Of a DNA stretch of 11,541 bases, positions 1 to 6,284 are shown piece after piece (within the stretch, counting starts at the first letter, position 1; every line of letters begins with the position of its first letter). Made by a program: the position numbers and the translations under genes. Source of the stretch: Ectothiorhodospiraceae bacterium (lineage in GTDB: Bacteria > Pseudomonadota > Gammaproteobacteria > Thiohalomonadales > Thiohalomonadaceae); contig SLDE01000146.1 of the NCBI GenBank assembly GCA_007125455.1, positions 1-11,541 of the forward strand. The letters run 5' to 3'. The notes beneath the pieces are model-generated. The model did no database searches and was not told the origin of the DNA. It saw nothing but the letters and a program-made list of their open reading frames with translations.

Positions 1-1291
1 CCTTGGCGGCCACGGTGTGGTTGCCGATGTCGCTGTGTACCGCGTAGGCAAAGTCGATCACGGTGGCACCACGGGGCAACTCCATGATGTCGCCGGTGGG
101 GGTGAAGACATACACCTCGTCGGGGAACAGATCGACCTTGACGTGTTCGAGGAATTCCAGCGAGTCGCCGGCCTGCTGCTGCATCTCCAACAGGTTTTTG
201 AGCCATTCGCGCGCCCGTTCGTGGGCGATGCTACTGGAGTCGGCACCGGTCTTGTAGAGCCAGTGGGAGGCGATGCCGCTTTCGGCGACCTTGTCCATGT
301 CGGCGGTGCGGATCTGCACCTCGATGGGGATCCCGTAGTGGGTCAGTAGCGCGGTGTGCAGGGACTGGTAGCCGTTGGTCTTGGGGATGGCGATGTAGTC
401 CTTGAACTTGCCGGGGATGGGCTTGTAGAGGTTGTGCACCGCACCGAGCACCCGGTAACAGCTGTCTACCGCATCTACCACAATGCGGAAGGCAAACACG
501 TCCATGACCTCATTGAAACCCAGGTGTTTGCTCTGCATCTTGCGATAGATGCTGTAGAGGTGCTTTTCACGACCGGAGACCTCGCCGGGCATTTGCTCCT
601 GCTCCAGGCGCTGCTGGATGGCTCCCTGGATCTTTTGTACCACCTCGCGGCGGTGGCCGCGTGCCCGTTCCAGTGCCTCGCCCAGGACCCGGTGGCGCAA
701 GGGATGCCAGGCGGCGAAGCCGAGCTCTTCCAATTCCAGACGGAGCTGGTTGAGGCCCAGGCGGGTGGCGATGGGGACGTAGATCTCCAGCGTCTCGCGG
801 GCGATGCGACGCTTTTTGGAGGGGCGCATCACGCCCAGGGTGCGCATATTGTGCAGGCGATCGGCCAGCTTGATCAGGATCACGCGAATATCCTGCACCA
901 TCGCCAGCATCATCTTGCGGAAATTTTCCGCCTGGGCCTGGGCCTTGGTTTCAAACTCAATGTGGGTAAGCTTGCTGACCCCGTCTACCAGCTCGGCTAC
1001 CTCGTCGCCAAAGAGCTCGGCAAGGTGTTCCTTGGCGGTGGGGGTGTCTTCGATAACGTCGTGCAGGATCGCGGCGATGATGGTTTGGTGATCCATGCGC
1101 ATCTCGGCCAGGATGCGCGCCACCGCGAGGGGATGGAAGATGTAGGCCTCGCCGCTGAGACGACGCTGGCCTTCATGGGCCTCGGCCCCGAACAGGTAGG
1201 CCTGGTAGACGTCCTTGACCTGTTCGGGCTCAAGATAGCCCTCCAGCATGGCGCAGAGATCGCTGATCTGAAAGTTCGAACCCTGCTCCAT
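1..1291 (-). CDS. spoT: SpoT, bifunctional (p)ppGpp synthetase/hydrolase (3' end outside window)
   Basis: This enzyme makes and degrades the alarmone (p)ppGpp in the cytosol during the stringent response. About 430 N-terminal residues are present, and the reading frame stays open to the window edge; family members are about 700 aa. Residues 1-200 form the HD hydrolase, with H53, the HDVIED motif at 77-82 and KLADRLHNMR at 141-150, so hydrolysis should be intact. The synthetase domain follows, with GREKHLYSIYRKM at 240-252 and KDYIAIPKTNGYQSLHT at 297-313. The charge motif before it reads KFKD (295-298), the basic RXKD type of bifunctional enzymes rather than the acidic EXDD of RelA. A TGS domain begins near 387 (VYVFTPTGDIMELPRGAT). 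The ATG lies 18 bp after the rpoZ stop and has only a weak Shine-Dalgarno sequence, which suggests translation coupled to rpoZ. Similarity to E. coli SpoT is high throughout, and identity is very secure. Confidence 0.97.
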   Translation of the reverse strand, partial: MEQGSNFQISDLCAMLEGYLEPEQVKDVYQAYLFGAEAHEGQRRLSGEAYIFHPLAVARILAEMRMDHQTIIAAILHDVIEDTPTAKEHLAELFGDEVAELVDGVSKLTHIEFETKAQAQAENFRKMMLAMVQDIRVILIKLADRLHNMRTLGVMRPSKKRRIARETLEIYVPIATRLGLNQLRLELEELGFAAWHPLRHRVLGEALERARGHRREVVQKIQGAIQQRLEQEQMPGEVSGREKHLYSIYRKMQSKHLGFNEVMDVFAFRIVVDAVDSCYRVLGAVHNLYKPIPGKFKDYIAIPKTNGYQSLHTALLTHYGIPIEVQIRTADMDKVAESGIASHWLYKTGADSSSIAHERAREWLKNLLEMQQQAGDSLEFLEHVKVDLFPDEVYVFTPTGDIMELPRGATVIDFAYAVHSDIGNHTVAAK

Positions 1292-1309
1292 ATGCCGTGC
1301 GGCCTGGAT

Positions 1310-1567
1310 TTAGCTGGCTTCGCTGCTGGCCTCGTCTTCTCCTGCGAGGCGGGCAGATGGGGATGCAGGGCGTTCGTTGAGGATATCGCGGGTGATGTAA
1401 CCCTCGGCAATCTCGCGCAGGGCAACCACGGTGGGCTTGTCGTTCTCCCACTCCACCATGGAGTCGCGCCCGTTGGCCAGTTGGCGGGCCCGCTTGGTAG
1501 AAACCAGTACCAGCTGGAAGCGGTTATCCACATTGTCCAGGCAATCTTCGACGGTGACTCGCGCCAT
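1310..1567 (-). CDS. rpoZ: RNA polymerase omega subunit
   Basis: The 85-aa product is the small omega subunit that helps assemble RNA polymerase around beta-prime and forms part of a ppGpp site in proteobacteria. The sequence has the family signature: MARVTVEDCL at the start, VDNRFQLV at 13-20, the basic segment KRARQL at 25-30, and KPTVVALREIAEG at 44-56. The C-terminal tail is Ala/Ser/Glu rich and poorly conserved, as usual. The start at 1567 is preferred over an upstream in-frame ATG at 1615. It gives the canonical N-terminus and is preceded by GGAGAAAG at a normal distance. The gene lies between gmk (122 bp upstream) and spoT (18 bp downstream), the standard gammaproteobacterial order. 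Confidence 0.97.
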   Translation of the reverse strand: MARVTVEDCLDNVDNRFQLVLVSTKRARQLANGRDSMVEWENDKPTVVALREIAEGYITRDILNERPASPSARLAGEDEASSEAS

Positions 1568-1689
1568 GTTCTTTCTCCGGGTAGGAATGTATAGGGTATT
1601 GATACCTTTTATCATACGCGATCCGGAGGGGAGGACGCTAGGGGTGCGTTGGGGGGGGCGCCCACCTTCGTATATCGCCCCTCGTCCCT
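1568..1689 (-). promoter_or_regulatory. gmk-rpoZ spacer with AT-rich promoter-like patch
   Basis: Most of this 122-bp spacer is very GC-rich, but the 50 bp before rpoZ contain TATGAT and TATACA boxes on the minus strand and a small palindrome, GGTAT-CA-ATACC. TATGAT matches five of six -10 bases. The matching -35 region is GC-rich and poor. An internal promoter for rpoZ-spoT is possible but weakly supported. Confidence 0.3.
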
Positions 1690-2325
1690 TTACTTGCCTT
1701 GGCCTTCGAGTAGCCCGTGAAGCGCTTCGGCCTTTTGGTTGCTCTGGATCCAGGTGCGTTGGCGGCGGGCCAGCAGGATGGCACGCAGCTGGCTGAGTGC
1801 GGTGTCGAAGTCGTCGTTGAAGACCAGGTATTCAAACTCGTGGTAGTGGCCCATATCGCTGACCGCCTCGGCAAGGCGGCGGGCGATCACCTCGTCGCTG
1901 TCGGTGCCGCGCCCGCGCAGGCGTCGCTCCAGCTCCTCGCGGGAGGGGGGCAGGATGAAGATGCTCACCGCCTCGGGGACCTGCTGACGTACCTGGGCGG
2001 CACCCTGCCAGTCGATCTCCAGGATCACGTCGATACCATGGGCCATCTGATCAAGGATGCGCGAGCGGGAGGTGCCGTAGTAGTTGCCGAACACCTCGGC
2101 GTGCTCGAGGAAGGCGCGGTCGTTGATCATCTGGCGGAAGGTGGCGGCATCGGTGAAGTGGTAGTCCTTGCCATCCACTTCGCCCTCGCGCATGGGTCGG
2201 GTGGTGTGGGAGACCGAAACCATGACCTTGTCGGTGCTCTCCACCAGGGCCTTGACCAGGCTGGTCTTGCCCGCGCCGGAGGGAGCTGAGATAACGTAGA
2301 GGCTGCCTGGGTTTCTGTTTGTCAT
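1690..2325 (-). CDS. gmk: Guanylate kinase
   Basis: This 211-aa cytosolic enzyme phosphorylates GMP (and dGMP) to GDP with ATP, feeding GTP and (p)ppGpp synthesis. The N-terminus reads LYVISAPSGAGKTSL, with the P-loop at residues 14-21. The GMP-binding region follows: VSVSHTTRPMREGEVDGKDYHF at about 37-58 carries the conserved SHTTRxxR and GxxYxF elements. ILEIDWQGAAQVR near 100-112 and RRLRGRGTDSDEVIARRL (the lid) near 138-155 complete the family pattern. Length is normal. The open frame extends upstream to an ATG at 2457, but those 44 extra codons match nothing and lack a ribosome site. The ATG at 2325 has GAGG eight bases before it. A promoter lies just upstream, and rpoZ and spoT follow. 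Confidence 0.97.
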   Translation of the reverse strand: MTNRNPGSLYVISAPSGAGKTSLVKALVESTDKVMVSVSHTTRPMREGEVDGKDYHFTDAATFRQMINDRAFLEHAEVFGNYYGTSRSRILDQMAHGIDVILEIDWQGAAQVRQQVPEAVSIFILPPSREELERRLRGRGTDSDEVIARRLAEAVSDMGHYHEFEYLVFNDDFDTALSQLRAILLARRQRTWIQSNQKAEALHGLLEGQGK

Positions 2326-2364
2326 TATGCTGTCCTCACATGCCGTGCTGGGGTAGGTGGGCAG

Positions 2365-2393
2365 ATTATACGGGCTATGGGGCAGGGCGTCAT
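2365..2393 (-). promoter_or_regulatory. Putative sigma70 promoter for gmk-rpoZ-spoT
   Basis: On the minus strand a perfect -10 box TATAAT (2370-2365) lies 17 bp after ATGACG (2393-2388), which matches four of six bases of the -35 consensus. Transcription would start near 2358, giving an untranslated leader of about 33 nt that contains the GAGG ribosome site of gmk. Spacing and -10 quality are good for a 60%-GC genome. This is a sequence-only prediction. Confidence 0.6.
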
Positions 2394-2433
2394 GGGATCG
2401 CTCAGGGGTAGCGCTTGGCGGTATAATCAGGCA

Positions 2434-2511
2434 ACGGGGGGCCGGTGTGCGCTTCAAGTGGGCGAGCGATTACGCCCGCTACATCAATGGCTTGTAGTGT
2501 GCTCCCCCCGT
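2434..2511. repeat. Nested inverted repeats in the yicC-gmk spacer
   Basis: A perfect 8-bp inverted repeat, ACGGGGGG (2434-2441) and CCCCCCGT (2504-2511), encloses 62 nt. Inside are two smaller hairpins: GGGCG/CGCCC (2460-2464 and 2473-2477, 8-nt loop) and CTACA/TGTAG (2479-2483 and 2493-2497, 9-nt loop, extendable by a wobble and a C-G pair). GTGTGC is repeated directly at 2445-2450 and 2497-2502. The block begins 4 bp after the yicC stop. It lacks a T-run on either strand, so it is not a textbook intrinsic terminator. It may be a transcript-end or processing structure between yicC and gmk. Confidence 0.4.
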
Positions 2512-2515
2512 CGGC

Positions 2516-3382
2516 TTATTCGATGTTCTGGATCTGCTCGCGCATCTGTTCGATGAGTACCTTGAGGTCTACCGAGGCGCGGGTGGTGTCGCTGTCGATG
2601 GATTTGGAGCCGAGGGTATTGGCCTCGCGGTTGAGTTCTTGCATCAGGAAGTCCAGGCGGCGACCGACCGGTTCTTTGGCTTCCAGTACGCGGCGCACCT
2701 CGATTAGGTGGGTGCCAAGGCGATCGAGCTCTTCGGCTACGTCGATCTTCTGTGCCAGCAGGGCGATCTCCTGTTCGATGCGATCGGGGTCAAGCTCCTG
2801 GCGGATCTCCTCCAGGCGGGTGAGTAGGCGCTGGCGCTGGCCATCGAGGATGCTGGGCAGGCGTTCGAGCACTTGCCTGACCACCGCATCGGCGCTGTCG
2901 CAACGCTGCAGGATAATGGCCTTGAGGCTGGCCCCCTCGCGGCGGCGATTGTCCACCAGCTCATCCATGGCCTGCTCCAACAGGCGAAAGACCTCGGCGT
3001 GCAGTGCCTGTTGGTCGATGCTGGGGGCCTCGATCACGCCGGGCCAGCGCATCACCTCCAGCCCGTTGATCGGGGCCGGGTTGTAGATGATGCCGTCCAC
3101 CTCGCGGCTGGCCTGGGCCAGTTGGCGCACCAAGTCCAGGTTGAGGCTTAGTCCCTCTTTTCCCTCCTGGGGTGCCTGGTAGCGTATGTTGCATTCCACC
3201 TTGCCGCGTGCGAGCACCGCGTTCAGTCGGGCGCGGATCTTGGGTTCCAGGGCGCGTAATTCTTCGGGTAGGCGTGGGCTCAGTTCCAGGTAACGGTGGT
3301 TGACTGAGCGCAGTTCCAACTGCAGGCCCCCCCAGGGCCCCTGGCTCTCCTGGCGGGCAAAGGCGGTCATGCTGCGAATCAT
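2516..3382 (-). CDS. yicC: YicC family RNase/RNase adaptor protein
   Basis: The 288-aa product belongs to the YicC family. E. coli YicC has been linked to decay of the small RNA RyhB and described as an endoribonuclease or RNase adaptor. The N-terminal YicC_N domain (about 1-155) opens with MIRSMTAFAR, followed by LELRSVNHRYLELSPRLP at 22-39 and ARGKVECNIRY at 58-68. The C-terminal DUF1732 domain (about 205-288) includes FLMQELNREANTLGSKS at 245-261 and ends KVLIEQMREQIQNIE. Helices between the domains (about 125-200) are long and charged. The ATG at 3382 has AGGAG eight bases upstream and gives the family N-terminus. The gene heads the minus-strand block and is divergent from the kinase/phosphatase/rph group. 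In E. coli it is divergent from rph directly; here two genes lie between them. Confidence 0.95.
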   Translation of the reverse strand: MIRSMTAFARQESQGPWGGLQLELRSVNHRYLELSPRLPEELRALEPKIRARLNAVLARGKVECNIRYQAPQEGKEGLSLNLDLVRQLAQASREVDGIIYNPAPINGLEVMRWPGVIEAPSIDQQALHAEVFRLLEQAMDELVDNRRREGASLKAIILQRCDSADAVVRQVLERLPSILDGQRQRLLTRLEEIRQELDPDRIEQEIALLAQKIDVAEELDRLGTHLIEVRRVLEAKEPVGRRLDFLMQELNREANTLGSKSIDSDTTRASVDLKVLIEQMREQIQNIE

Positions 3383-3475
3383 CCTGGGTACTCCTGGCGC
3401 GGTTTTTGGTAGACTGACCTGTCATGGTAAACCGAACCGGGGAAGGATTGAAATGTATCACGGAGCAATTCCGGT
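3383..3475. promoter_or_regulatory. Divergent yicC / kinase intergenic region
   Basis: This 93-bp spacer must carry the start signals for both the minus-strand yicC and the plus-strand kinase. Ribosome sites are clear on both sides: AGGAG for yicC (3391-3395, minus strand) and GGAG at 3462-3465 for the kinase, 10 bp before its ATG. Promoter boxes are not convincing. The best plus-strand pair is TTGGTA (3406-3411) and TAAACC (3428-3433) with a 16-bp spacer. A small symmetric site, TGACCTGTCA (3415-3424), sits in the middle and could be an operator, but it is too short to be significant alone. Confidence 0.4.
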
Positions 3476-4444
3476 ATGAGCGCGGATAATCTCAGCCTCA
3501 AGCCGGGGACACGCCTGGAGGACTATGTTATTGCTCGCAAGATAGGTGGCGGGGGCTTTAGCATCGTTTATCTGGCCGATGTGGTCGACAGCGACCAGCA
3601 GGTGGTGATCAAGGAGTACCTGCCGCGCAAGCTGGCCGGGCGGGCCGAGGACGGCCTGACGGTACAGACCCTGGATGATAAATTCGCCGATCAATTCTCT
3701 CACGGGCGCAAGCTGTTCTTTCAGGAGGCCAATACCCTGGCCTCGCTCAAGCACCCGAATATCGTCAATGTCACCAACTTCTTTCGTGCCAACGACACCA
3801 TCTACATGGTGATGGCCTATGAGAAGGGACTAAACCTGCAGGACTACATCAAGCGTCACAAGGGTGGCCTGAGCGAAAAATTCCTCTACGCGGTGTTTGT
3901 GCCACTGTTGCAGGGGCTACAACAGCTGCACTCGCGCGGCCTGCTGCACCTGGATATCAAGCCGGGCAATATCTATCTGCGCGCCGGGGCGCGTCCTCTG
4001 CTGCTCGATTTTGGTGCGGTGCACGAGATGCAGCAAAGCCGCCAGTATCAGCCGGGCCAGGTACTTACCCTGGGCTTTTGTCCGATCGAGCAGTCCATGC
4101 CCGGTGGCTATGTGGGGCCGTGGACGGATCTCTACGCCATCGGCGCCTCAATGCGCGCCTGTATCGAAGGGGTGGCACCGCCTCCGGCGGAGGAGCGGCG
4201 TATGGATGACGGCATGAAACCGGCCCGGGTGGTCTTTCAGAAGGATTATTCCTACAAGTTGCTCGCCTCGATCGACTGGGCGATGGAGGTGGACCCCATG
4301 TATCGCCCCCAGACCGTTGACGCGTTGCTGGGAGCGCTGGAGGACGGAGAGGGCTTGCCGGAGTATCCACCGGTGAAGGCGGAGGAATCGGTGCTGGACA
4401 AGCTCGCCAGTGGGTTGGCGTGGTTCAAGGGAGGGGAGCGATGA
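3476..4444 (+). CDS. Hanks-type serine/threonine protein kinase, soluble, non-RD
   Basis: The 322-aa product is a eukaryotic-like protein kinase with most catalytic elements. These are the glycine-rich loop IGGGGFSIVY (23-32), the ATP-anchoring lysine in VVIKEY (K46), the helix-C glutamate in FFQEAN (E84), the catalytic loop HLDIKPGNI (158-166, D160, K162, N165) and the DFG magnesium site (178-180). FCPIEQ (201-206) stands where APE is expected, with WTDLYAIG (216-223) and DPMYRPQT (273-280) following. The HRD arginine is replaced by leucine, so this is a non-RD kinase that may not need activation-loop phosphorylation. No membrane segment or sensor domain follows the kinase; the tail after about 290 is short. 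It probably acts in the cytosol on unknown substrates. Its stop overlaps the phosphatase start (ATGA), so the two are probably co-translated. The family is certain, the cellular role unknown. Confidence 0.93.
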   Translation: MSADNLSLKPGTRLEDYVIARKIGGGGFSIVYLADVVDSDQQVVIKEYLPRKLAGRAEDGLTVQTLDDKFADQFSHGRKLFFQEANTLASLKHPNIVNVTNFFRANDTIYMVMAYEKGLNLQDYIKRHKGGLSEKFLYAVFVPLLQGLQQLHSRGLLHLDIKPGNIYLRAGARPLLLDFGAVHEMQQSRQYQPGQVLTLGFCPIEQSMPGGYVGPWTDLYAIGASMRACIEGVAPPPAEERRMDDGMKPARVVFQKDYSYKLLASIDWAMEVDPMYRPQTVDALLGALEDGEGLPEYPPVKAEESVLDKLASGLAWFKGGER

Positions 4445-5316
4445 GGTATGAGTTGGGCCAGGTCAACCGCCTGGGTAATCGCAGCAGTAATCAGGACCGC
4501 TTCGGGGTGATTGAGAGTGACGAGGGGGTGCTGTTGGTGCTGGGGGATGGCATGGGTGGACTGGCCTTTGGTGAGGTGGCGGCCCAGACCCTGGTGGATG
4601 AGGCCCGTCGGGTTTATCGTGCTGGCTCGCGCCCCTTTAAAGAGCCGCAACAATTCCTGCGGGAGGTGTTGATGCGTAGCCACCATGCGATTAACGCATT
4701 TGGCCGCAGTCAGCAGCCGCCGGTGACGCCAGGCACCACCGGGGTACTCTGCCTACTGCAGGGCAATCAGGCGATCTGGGCCCATGTGGGCGACAGTCGC
4801 CTGTACATCTATCAGCAGGGCCTACCTATCTACCGCACTACCGACCACTCCTATGTGGAAAAGCTCTATCAAAACGGCCAGATCAGCCGTAGCGAGCAGG
4901 ACAGCCACCCGATGCGCAATCGCATCACCGAATGCCTCGGGGTGCGCGATGATGAGCCGACCATCACCATCAGCAAGCCGGTGACCCTCAAGCCGGGGGA
5001 CATCCTCTTACTCTGTTCCGATGGCCTGTGGGGGCCGCTGGATGATGCCCTGATGGGCAGCATGCTGCTTACCGATGGCGATCTGGAACAGGCGCTTTAC
5101 AATATGGCCGAAAAGGCCGAGCAGATCAGCTATCCGCGCAGCGACAACATCAGCGCGGTGGCGCTGCGTTTCATCTCCAGCGAAGGCCAGCAGACCGACT
5201 CATCCGGACAAGATGCCAAGCGCTCCCCGGCAAAGAGCGAGGATGATGGCATCGAGAGCGCTATCGCCCAGATCGAGCGGGTGATGCGGGAGTATGAGAA
5301 AGAGATTGATCGTTGA
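4441..5316 (+). CDS. PP2C-type (PPM) serine/threonine protein phosphatase
   Basis: The 291-aa product is a metal-dependent phosphatase expected to reverse the action of the upstream kinase. PPM motifs appear in order: RSSNQDRFGV (14-23, with Gln where Glu is most common), LGDGMGGLAFGE (34-45, metal-binding D36), TTGVLCLL (99-106), HVGDSRLYIY (115-124), DHSYVEKL (135-142), NRITECLG (160-167), LLCSDGLW (190-197) and SDNISAVAL (234-242, last metal Asp). After the catalytic core, about 45 polar and charged residues (247-291) end in a predicted helix rich in Glu and Arg; their role is unknown. The ATG at 4441 sits inside the kinase stop overlap, with GGGAGG just upstream; an in-frame ATG at 4420 would only add seven residues. 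The gene is followed 38 bp later by rph. No membrane segment is present. Confidence 0.93.
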   Translation: MRYELGQVNRLGNRSSNQDRFGVIESDEGVLLVLGDGMGGLAFGEVAAQTLVDEARRVYRAGSRPFKEPQQFLREVLMRSHHAINAFGRSQQPPVTPGTTGVLCLLQGNQAIWAHVGDSRLYIYQQGLPIYRTTDHSYVEKLYQNGQISRSEQDSHPMRNRITECLGVRDDEPTITISKPVTLKPGDILLLCSDGLWGPLDDALMGSMLLTDGDLEQALYNMAEKAEQISYPRSDNISAVALRFISSEGQQTDSSGQDAKRSPAKSEDDGIESAIAQIERVMREYEKEIDR

Positions 5317-5354
5317 CCACCACCCACAGCAAGCGAAGCGAAGGTAGATTGAGT

Positions 5355-6071
5355 ATGCGCCCCAGTGGCCGAGCAAACGATGACATGCGGGCGATTCACC
5401 TCACCCGTCACTACACCAAACACGCCGAGGGTTCGGTGTTGGTGGAGTTTGGCGACACCAAGGTGTTGTGTAATGCCACGGTGGAGGAGCGCGTGCCGCG
5501 TTTTCTCAAGGGGAAAAAACAAGGCTGGGTGACCGCCGAATACGGCATGTTGCCGCGCTCTACCGGGATGCGCATGGGGCGCGAGGCGGCCCAGGGGCGT
5601 CAGGGTGGGCGTACCCTGGAGATCCAGCGTCTGATCGGACGTTCCCTGCGTGCGGCGGTTGATCTGTCCGCGCTGGGGGAGCGCACTATCACCATTGACT
5701 GCGATGTGATCCAGGCCGACGGCGGCACCCGTACCGCCGCCATCACCGGGGGGTATGTGGCATTGGTGGACGCCATCAGCCAGCTCAAGGGCAAGGGCCT
5801 GGTAAAGAAGGAGCCCCTGCACGGTCAGATCGCCTCGGTCTCGGTGGGGATCTACCAGGGCATGGCGGTATTGGATCTGGACTACCCGGAAGACGCCGCC
5901 GCCGAGACCGACATGAACGTGGTCATGAACGACGGTGGCGGTTTTATCGAGGTGCAGGGTACCGCCGAAGGGCATGCCTTTCGCCGCGAGGAAATGGACG
6001 CCATGCTCGCCCTGGCGGAAAAGGGCATCCAGGAATTACTGCAACACCAGCGCGAGGCGCTGGAGCGATAA
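5355..6071 (+). CDS. rph: Ribonuclease PH
   Basis: RNase PH is a phosphate-dependent 3'-to-5' exoribonuclease that trims tRNA 3' ends and degrades structured RNA as a hexameric ring. The 238-aa product matches the E. coli length exactly. It starts MRPSGRANDDMR, then shows YTKHAEGSVLVEFGDTKVLC (20-39), the phosphate-binding R86 (in GRQGGRTLEIQR) and GGTRTA with R126 (123-128), and the catalytic acidic pair in YPEDAAAETDMN (D180, D186). The ATG at 5355, with GAAGG about 10 bp upstream, is chosen over an in-frame TTG at 5313 because it yields the family N-terminus. The gene follows the phosphatase gene closely and is probably on the same transcript. E. coli K-12 carries a frameshifted rph; here the frame is intact. 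Confidence 0.97.
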   Translation: MRPSGRANDDMRAIHLTRHYTKHAEGSVLVEFGDTKVLCNATVEERVPRFLKGKKQGWVTAEYGMLPRSTGMRMGREAAQGRQGGRTLEIQRLIGRSLRAAVDLSALGERTITIDCDVIQADGGTRTAAITGGYVALVDAISQLKGKGLVKKEPLHGQIASVSVGIYQGMAVLDLDYPEDAAAETDMNVVMNDGGGFIEVQGTAEGHAFRREEMDAMLALAEKGIQELLQHQREALER

Positions 6072-6077
6072 CAGATC

Positions 6078-6264
6078 TCAACACAGAGGACACAGAGAGC
6101 ACAGAGTATGAGAAAGGTGGCTGTTACGCTGCACGCTATTGTGCCCAACACCAGATGGGTTGGTGCGCATAATCATACCGGGTTTATCTTTGCGTTCTCT
6201 GTGCCCTGGGAAATACGTTCCCGACATTTCCAACCGACTACATCCATGTAGTCGTCTGTGTTGA
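6078..6264. repeat. Mosaic repeat element between rph and rdgB
   Basis: The spacer is bounded by a 10-bp perfect inverted repeat, TCAACACAGA (6078-6087) and TCTGTGTTGA (6255-6264). Three CACAGAG units repeat with a 9-bp period at 6082, 6091 and 6100. A second inverted pair, GCACAGAG (6099-6106) and CTCTGTGC (6197-6204), lies inside. Near the right end is a hairpin with 9-bp arms CGACTACAT/ATGTAGTCG (6235-6243 and 6246-6254) around CC, plus a smaller GGGAA/TTCCC pair just before it. There is no open frame of note, transposase or obvious target duplication. It resembles the dispersed CACAGAG-type and REP-like intergenic repeats seen in many proteobacteria; this assignment is inference. Confidence 0.55.
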
Positions 6265-6284
6265 ATGCTTTTTAGGAAATCATC

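Noticed and set aside
356..1594. A 412-codon plus-strand frame across spoT and rpoZ.
   Set aside because: It runs antisense through two well-identified genes and has no ribosome site or motif of its own.
1568..1615. An upstream ATG for rpoZ adding 16 residues.
   Set aside because: The family starts MARVTVEDC, and GGAGAAAG precedes the downstream ATG.
2422..2427. A perfect TATAAT on the plus strand between gmk and yicC.
   Set aside because: There is no acceptable -35 sequence 16-18 bp upstream and no TG extension; a transcript from it would only run antisense into yicC.
2326..2457. Upstream extension of guanylate kinase to an ATG at 2457.
   Set aside because: The 44 extra residues are unlike any guanylate kinase, and the frame would run through the promoter and the structured spacer; the ATG at 2325 has a proper ribosome site.
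2434..2511. A tRNA or tRNA-like gene in the 78-nt structured spacer.
   Set aside because: The length and closing stem are suggestive, but there is no GTTC-type T-loop, no proper D-arm, no anticodon arm of 5 bp with a 7-nt loop, and no CCA end on either strand.
5313..5354. A TTG start for rph overlapping the phosphatase stop.
   Set aside because: It would add 14 residues before the canonical MRPSGRA start; the ATG at 5355 gives the exact family length of 238 aa.
6082..6106. A CRISPR or long tandem array from the CACAGAG units.
   Set aside because: Only three 7-bp units at a 9-bp period, with no spacers or cas genes.
6235..6273. An intrinsic terminator after rph.
   Set aside because: The hairpin is good but the T-run starts 15 bases after the stem, and the stem is not GC-rich; termination here is not supported.
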